Below, one piece after another: positions 33,829 through 37,542 of a stretch of 37,542 nt of DNA. Under the pieces are notes generated by a model that ran no database searches, was not told the origin of the DNA, and was given only the letters and a program-made list of their open reading frames with translations. A program made the translations under genes and the position numbers. This DNA is from Bacillota bacterium (lineage in GTDB: Bacteria > Bacillota > Clostridia > Lachnospirales > Lachnospiraceae): positions 1-37,542 of the forward strand of contig JAEYPP010000076.1 in the NCBI GenBank assembly GCA_023410575.1. Reading direction: 5' to 3'. Numbering within the stretch: position 1 is the first letter of the stretch; every line of letters begins with the position of its first letter.

Positions 33829-34671
33829 ATGCGAAGTATACATACAGATTTAATCATTAAGAATATCAAAGAAATGTGTATAGAAGCAAATCTCGTTTTA
33901 TGTGATGATGTAAAAAATAGAATATTAGATTCTAAAGTATCAGAAAAATCAGCCCTTGGAAAACAGATACTTGGTCAGTTAGAAGAAAATATGAATATTG
34001 CAAAAGAAGATTCGATTCCAATTTGTCAGGATACTGGAATGGCAGTTGTTTTTTTAGAAATTGGTCAAGAAGTACATTTTGAAGGTGAGCTATTAGAAGA
34101 CGCAGTTAATGAAGGAATTCGTCAAGGATATAAAGAAGGATATTTAAGAAAATCTGTAGTTGGTGATCCTTTGCTTCGTGAAAATACAAAGGATAATACC
34201 CCTGGAATCATCCATTATTCCATTATTGGGGGAAGTGATGTAAAAATTACAGTTGCTCCTAAAGGGTTTGGATCAGAAAATATGAGTAGAGTTATTATGT
34301 TGAAACCGTCAGATGGAATAGAAGGCGTTATGAAAGTAGTTGTTGAAACAGTTCAACTTGCTGGTCCTAATGCATGTCCTCCGATGGTGATTGGTGTCGG
34401 TATTGGAGGAACATTTGAAAAGTGTGCAATATTGGCAAAGAAGGCACTAACAAGGAATCTGGATGAGCCTTCAAAATTACCTCATATAGCTCAACTAGAA
34501 AAAAATATTTTAGAACAAATTAATGCTACAGGAATCGGACCAGGGGGATTAGGAGGAACAACTACAGCAATTGGTGTAAATATTGAGACTTATCCAACTC
34601 ATATTGCTGGTCTACCAGTAGCAGTGAATGTATGTTGTCATGTAAATCGTCATGTTACTAGAAGGATTTAA
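33829..34671 (+). CDS. Class I fumarate hydratase, alpha subunit
   Basis: A 280-residue iron-sulfur hydro-lyase subunit, catalysing fumarate to malate with the beta subunit. Likely [4Fe-4S] ligands are C66 (PICQDTGMAV), C183 or C199 (GPNACPPMVIGVGIGG, GTFEKC) and C269/C270 (VNVCCHVNRH). GPGGLGGTTTA is conserved. Related enzymes of this fold use L-tartrate, so substrate is assigned by commonness only. AAAGGG precedes the ATG. First of a set with the beta subunit, an Rrf2 regulator and cysK. Confidence 0.9.
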   Translation: MRSIHTDLIIKNIKEMCIEANLVLCDDVKNRILDSKVSEKSALGKQILGQLEENMNIAKEDSIPICQDTGMAVVFLEIGQEVHFEGELLEDAVNEGIRQGYKEGYLRKSVVGDPLLRENTKDNTPGIIHYSIIGGSDVKITVAPKGFGSENMSRVIMLKPSDGIEGVMKVVVETVQLAGPNACPPMVIGVGIGGTFEKCAILAKKALTRNLDEPSKLPHIAQLEKNILEQINATGIGPGGLGGTTTAIGVNIETYPTHIAGLPVAVNVCCHVNRHVTRRI

Positions 34672-34769
34672 TATTATTTTTCATAAAAAAATCTTTATAA
34701 TAATATCCATGTCTCTCGTGGATAACAATATATATTTGTGAATAAAACATGTAAGAAAGGAGTACCAAT

Positions 34770-35327
34770 GTGGAAAAACACATTAACGTTCCATTGACAA
34801 AGGATTCTGTTAGCTCTCTTGATGCAGGAGACTATGTGTATTTAACAGGTACCTTATATACAGCAAGAGATGCAGCTCATAAAAGGATGTACGAATCAAT
34901 TAATCAGGGTGAACCAATTCCCATTGATTTAAGAAATGAAACGATATATTACCTTGGACCTACTCCAGCAAGAGAAAATCAAGTGATTGGTTCTGCTGGT
35001 CCTACAACAAGTAGTCGTATGGATAAATATACACCTACATTATTAGAACTTGGTTTACTAGGAATGATAGGTAAAGGTAAACGAAGTAATCAGGTAATTG
35101 AAGCCATGAAAAAGAATGGTGCTGTTTACTTTGCAGCGGTAGGAGGTGCAGGTGCATTATTATCTAAGTGTATTGTAGAATCAGAGGTTGTAGCTTATGA
35201 AGACCTTGGAACAGAAGCAATTCGTAAACTTATAGTAAAAGATTTTCCTGTAATTGTAGTAATAGATTCGAAAGGTAACAATATGTACGAAACTGCAGTG
35301 AACAATTATTTAAATAAAATTAATTAA
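34770..35327 (+). CDS. Class I fumarate hydratase, beta subunit
   Basis: A 185-residue C-terminal-type subunit. GDYVYLTGTLYTARDAAHKR, YYLGPTPA and GPTTSSRMDKYTP carry the substrate-binding residues, and GGAGALLSKCI is conserved. The start is GTG at 34770, with AAAGGAG 7 bases before it; an ATG overlapping by two bases is out of frame and soon stops. The gap from the alpha subunit is 98 bases, wide for such a pair, with a TATCCA/TGGATA hairpin at 34704-34724. Confidence 0.9.
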   Translation: MEKHINVPLTKDSVSSLDAGDYVYLTGTLYTARDAAHKRMYESINQGEPIPIDLRNETIYYLGPTPARENQVIGSAGPTTSSRMDKYTPTLLELGLLGMIGKGKRSNQVIEAMKKNGAVYFAAVGGAGALLSKCIVESEVVAYEDLGTEAIRKLIVKDFPVIVVIDSKGNNMYETAVNNYLNKIN

Positions 35328-35343
35328 AAGAAGGTGAAGAAGT

Positions 35344-35781
35344 ATGAAAATTTCAACTAAAGGAAGATATGCACTAAGGTTAATGTTAGATTTAGCTCTT
35401 CATAATACTGGTGAGTTTATAACGATTAAAAGTATAGCTCAACGACAAGGAATCTCTGATAAATATCTAGAACAAATTATAACTCAGTTAAGTAAATCGG
35501 GTTTTGTTAGAAGTACCCGTGGTTCACAAGGTGGATATCGTCTTTCGAAGGAACCAAAAGATTATACCGTTGGTTCCATTCTTAAACTAATTGAAGGTAG
35601 CCTTGCTCCTGTTGCATGTGTTACAGAAGATGAAAAAGAATGTCAGCGATACGGTGAGTGTGCAACATATTTTGTCTATGAGAAAATTAATGAAGCTATC
35701 GATAATGTAGTAGAGAATATTACATTAGAAGATTTAGTGGAACAACATAAGACATTAATGGGAAATGACTATATTATATAG
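35344..35781 (+). CDS. Rrf2-family transcriptional regulator with IscR-like cysteines
   Basis: A 145-residue winged-helix regulator. N terminus MKISTKGRYALRLMLDLA and the recognition region KYLEQIITQLSKSGFVRSTRGSQGGY are typical. C92, C100 and C106 (spacing C-x7-C-x5-C) correspond to the Fe-S cluster ligands of IscR, so iron-sulfur or redox sensing is likely. It is 12 bases before cysK, a position more typical of the cysteine regulator CymR, which forms a complex with CysK in Bacillus and Staphylococcus. Whether it acts as IscR, CymR or both cannot be decided here. Confidence 0.9.
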   Translation: MKISTKGRYALRLMLDLALHNTGEFITIKSIAQRQGISDKYLEQIITQLSKSGFVRSTRGSQGGYRLSKEPKDYTVGSILKLIEGSLAPVACVTEDEKECQRYGECATYFVYEKINEAIDNVVENITLEDLVEQHKTLMGNDYII

Positions 35782-35793
35782 GGGGCAATTACT

Positions 35794-36729
35794 ATGAAGG
35801 TAGCGAACAGCTTATCTGAGTTAATTGGAAAGACACCATTACTTGAGTTACACAAAATAGAATCACTATATAATGTCGAGGCTAGTATAATAGCAAAGTT
35901 GGAATACTTTAATCCAGCCGGAAGTGTAAAAGATCGCGTTGCCAAATCAATGATTGAAGCTGCAGAAAAGCAAGGGATATTAAAAGAAGGTTCTGTTATA
36001 ATTGAACCTACTAGTGGTAATACCGGGGTGGGGCTTGCATCTGTAGCTGCAGCAAGGGGTTATCGGGTTATATTGACAATGCCAGATACAATGAGTATTG
36101 AAAGAAGAAATCTGCTAAAAGCATATGGAGCGGAATTAGTTCTAACAGATGGAAAACTTCTTATGCAAGGGGCAATTGATAAAGCGAGGGAGTTAGCAGC
36201 TTGTATTCCTAACTCATTTATACCTGGTCAATTTAGTAACCCATCAAATGCTGAAATACACTATAGAACCACAGGTCCAGAGATATATGAAGATACAGAT
36301 GGAGAAATAGATGTATTTATAGCTGGTATTGGTACAGGTGGTACAATTACTGGAACCGGTCGTTACTTAAAAGAAAAAAAAGCAAGCATAAAAATTATAG
36401 GTATCGAGCCAGAAGCATCACCTTATTTAACTAGGGGAGTTGCAGGACCTCATATGCTTCAGGGAATTGGAGCTGGGTTTACTCCTGATATATTTGATAC
36501 TAAGCTATGCGATGAAATCATCACAGTTAAGGATTCAGATGCATTTACTTTCTGTAAGGCAGTTGCTAAATCAGAGGGTTTATTAGTTGGAATAACTTCT
36601 GGTGCAACTGTATCAGCTGCAATTGAACTAGCAAAACGTCCTGAATATAAGAATAAGAAAGTTATTGTACTATTTCCTGATAGTGGAGAAAGATATTTGT
36701 CAATTCCAACATATCTAGATAATGTATGA
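35794..36729 (+). CDS. cysK: Cysteine synthase A
   Basis: A 311-residue pyridoxal-phosphate enzyme making L-cysteine from O-acetylserine and sulfide. K46 in NPAGSVKDRVA binds the cofactor, PTSGNTGVGLA (from about 72) is the substrate loop, and GIGTGGTITGTGRYLKEK binds the cofactor phosphate. ITSGATVSAA near 270 is also typical. GGGGG lies before the ATG. It is probably cotranscribed with the Rrf2 regulator; no terminator is visible downstream. Confidence 0.96.
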   Translation: MKVANSLSELIGKTPLLELHKIESLYNVEASIIAKLEYFNPAGSVKDRVAKSMIEAAEKQGILKEGSVIIEPTSGNTGVGLASVAAARGYRVILTMPDTMSIERRNLLKAYGAELVLTDGKLLMQGAIDKARELAACIPNSFIPGQFSNPSNAEIHYRTTGPEIYEDTDGEIDVFIAGIGTGGTITGTGRYLKEKKASIKIIGIEPEASPYLTRGVAGPHMLQGIGAGFTPDIFDTKLCDEIITVKDSDAFTFCKAVAKSEGLLVGITSGATVSAAIELAKRPEYKNKKVIVLFPDSGERYLSIPTYLDNV

Positions 36730-36921
36730 ATTAATTATATTAAGTTATACTAACTATAGTTAGGTATTACAAAGATAAAGTTTATGTAATTATATAGTAT
36801 AGGTGTAAGGGTATAATAAAGTATAGAGTTTTTAAAAGTTATTTTCGTAAAGTTAATCACAATCACACATATACTTGTATAATTTACCAAGATATTACGT
36901 AGAAAAAGAGCGAAAAAGTTA
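36730..36921. other. AT-rich intergenic region, nothing recognised
   Basis: About 190 bases between the cysK stop and the tRNA-Ser promoter. I see no clear terminator, RNA fold or coding frame; a minus-strand open frame here is low-complexity and lacks a ribosome site. Confidence 0.6.
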
Positions 36922-36950
36922 TTGACAAACATATTATCCTTTGCTATACT
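36922..36950 (+). promoter_or_regulatory. Promoter of tRNA-Ser
   Basis: Perfect -35 TTGACA (36922-36927), 17 bp spacer, -10 TATACT (36945-36950), about 60 bases before the tRNA. Confidence 0.85.
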
Positions 36951-37010
36951 ATTTCTTGCACTGACGTACTTGTGTTAGTGAAATTGAATATTGCATTTAT
37001 ATTCAGATAC

Positions 37011-37098
37011 GGAGAAATACTCAAGAGGCTGAAGAGGCGCCCCTGCTAAGGGTGTAGGTCGTTTGCGCGGCGCGAGGGTTCAAATCCCTCTTTCTCCG
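37011..37098 (+). tRNA. tRNA-Ser(GCT)
   Basis: Acceptor GGAGAAA/TTTCTCC with discriminator G. The anticodon loop CTGCTAA, closed by CGCCC/GGGTG, gives anticodon GCT (AGC/AGT serine codons). The long variable arm (37053-37073) is the class II mark of tRNA-Ser. T arm GAGGG/CCCTC around TTCAAAT. CCA is not encoded. A T run (TTCTTCTTTTTT) follows directly and may end the transcript. Confidence 0.96.
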
Positions 37099-37159
37099 TT
37101 CTTCTTTTTTTAGAGTAGGTAGTTAAATTGCATTTGACTTTCTTACCAGAAAAAGGAGT

Positions 37160-37188
37160 TTGACAACTTAAAAGATATATGGTAATAT
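37160..37188 (+). promoter_or_regulatory. rRNA operon promoter P1
   Basis: -35 TTGACA (37160-37165), 17 bp spacer, -10 TAATAT (37183-37188). The base 7 positions past the -10 is G (37195). Confidence 0.7.
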
Positions 37189-37252
37189 ATCGAAGTTATT
37201 TTTAATAAATTGTACAAACAATTTTAAAAATTAAAAAAACTTTTAAAAATGC

Positions 37253-37281
37253 TTGACAAATTATAATGAGCATGTTAAAAT
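37253..37281 (+). promoter_or_regulatory. rRNA operon promoter P2
   Basis: -35 TTGACA (37253-37258), 17 bp spacer, -10 TAAAAT (37276-37281), expected start G37288. An A-rich stretch upstream resembles an UP element. It shares TGCTTGACAAA and AAGCTGTC with P3, so the two arose by duplication. Confidence 0.88.
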
Positions 37282-37347
37282 ATTTAAGCTGTCACAAAAT
37301 ACAGAAATAAACAAGCAAATGAAAAGTTAAAAAAATTAAAAAAATGC

Positions 37348-37376
37348 TTGACAAACAAAAATAATTATGTTAAAAT
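37348..37376 (+). promoter_or_regulatory. rRNA operon promoter P3
   Basis: -35 TTGACA (37348-37353), 17 bp spacer, -10 TAAAAT (37371-37376), expected start G37383. Lies 95 bp after P2 with the same flanks. Confidence 0.9.
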
Positions 37377-37405
37377 AATCAAGCTGTCGCAAATATGACA
37401 ACGCA

Positions 37406-37542
37406 GAACATTGAAAACTGAACAGTGAAACAACCTTGAAATTCGTTGAGAATTCCTAGTTAATAAACTAGGCGAGTTAGTAGTTTTGCTTGCAAGACAA
37501 GAGGCTAACAAATAGAACTGTTTTAAGTCGTAAGATTTGAAA
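37406..37542 (+). other. rRNA operon leader
   Basis: GAACATTGAAAACTGAACA (37406-37424) resembles the TTTGAAAACT motif found in Firmicute rRNA leaders and linked to antitermination and processing. The hairpin CCTAGTT/AACTAGG (37455-37472) and a stem GTTAG/CTAAC (37476-37480 with 37505-37509) follow. The window ends before any 16S sequence, which I expect shortly downstream. Confidence 0.75.

Noticed and set aside
34717..34725. DnaA-box-like CGTGGATAA between the fumarase genes
   Set aside because: Single 8-of-9 match, far from oriC and part of a small local hairpin; expected by chance in AT-rich DNA.
36750..36932. Minus-strand open frame of 60 codons after cysK
   Set aside because: Asn/Ile/Phe-rich translation of AT-rich spacer, no start signal, overlaps the tRNA-Ser promoter.
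1..37542. CRISPR array, insertion sequence or prophage
   Set aside because: No spaced direct repeats, transposase, integrase or phage structural gene was seen; tRNA genes show no attachment-site duplication within the window.

Overview
The window is AT-rich and looks like a low-GC Firmicute of the Lachnospiraceae (Clostridium cluster XIVa) type, possibly a close relative of Lachnoclostridium phytofermentans. That placement rests on gene order and protein flavour (872-residue AdhE, DUF3881 and DUF4446 proteins, SpoIIIJ/Jag, ParAB, HD-GYP) and was not checked against a database. The window spans the chromosomal replication origin. Genes right of about 24.6 kb run on the + strand. Most genes to the left run on the - strand, as expected for two forks leaving oriC.

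Left flank (1-9.5 kb): a cut tRNA-Lys(CTT); a DNA-damage block made of a Y-family polymerase with a small upstream partner gene behind a promoter carrying two LexA-type SOS boxes, plus a divergent SRAP/YedK-type gene; adhE with a sigma-A promoter and a near-perfect Rex operator; an APH-like kinase; a PBP5-type D,D-carboxypeptidase; a membrane-anchored coiled-coil protein of unknown role; and tRNA-Arg(CCT).

Middle (9.5-17 kb): a DUF3881 protein; an HD-GYP cyclic-di-GMP phosphodiesterase behind a multi-stem RNA-like element; the parA-parB-DUF4446 segregation operon with two parS sites; a DegS/DegU-like two-component pair; and a GNAT acetyltransferase.

Origin region (17-33.7 kb): to the left is the classic rpmH-rnpA-yidD-yidC-jag-mnmE-mnmG-rsmG cluster, reading away from the origin. 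To the right is dnaA-dnaN-yaaA-recF-gyrB-gyrA. DnaA boxes lie both upstream of dnaA and between dnaA and dnaN, so oriC appears bipartite as in Bacillus.

Right flank (33.7-37.5 kb): a two-subunit class I fumarase, an Rrf2-family regulator with three IscR-like cysteines next to cysK, tRNA-Ser(GCT), and three tandem strong promoters leading into an rRNA operon whose 16S gene should begin just beyond the window.

No CRISPR array, insertion sequence, prophage or obvious horizontally acquired island was seen. The novelty candidates are regulatory or structural: the element upstream of the HD-GYP gene, the long inverted repeat between recF and gyrB, the SOS-controlled small protein, and the cysteine-bearing Rrf2-cysK pair. 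Several starts were moved to downstream codons because a good ribosome binding site sits there.
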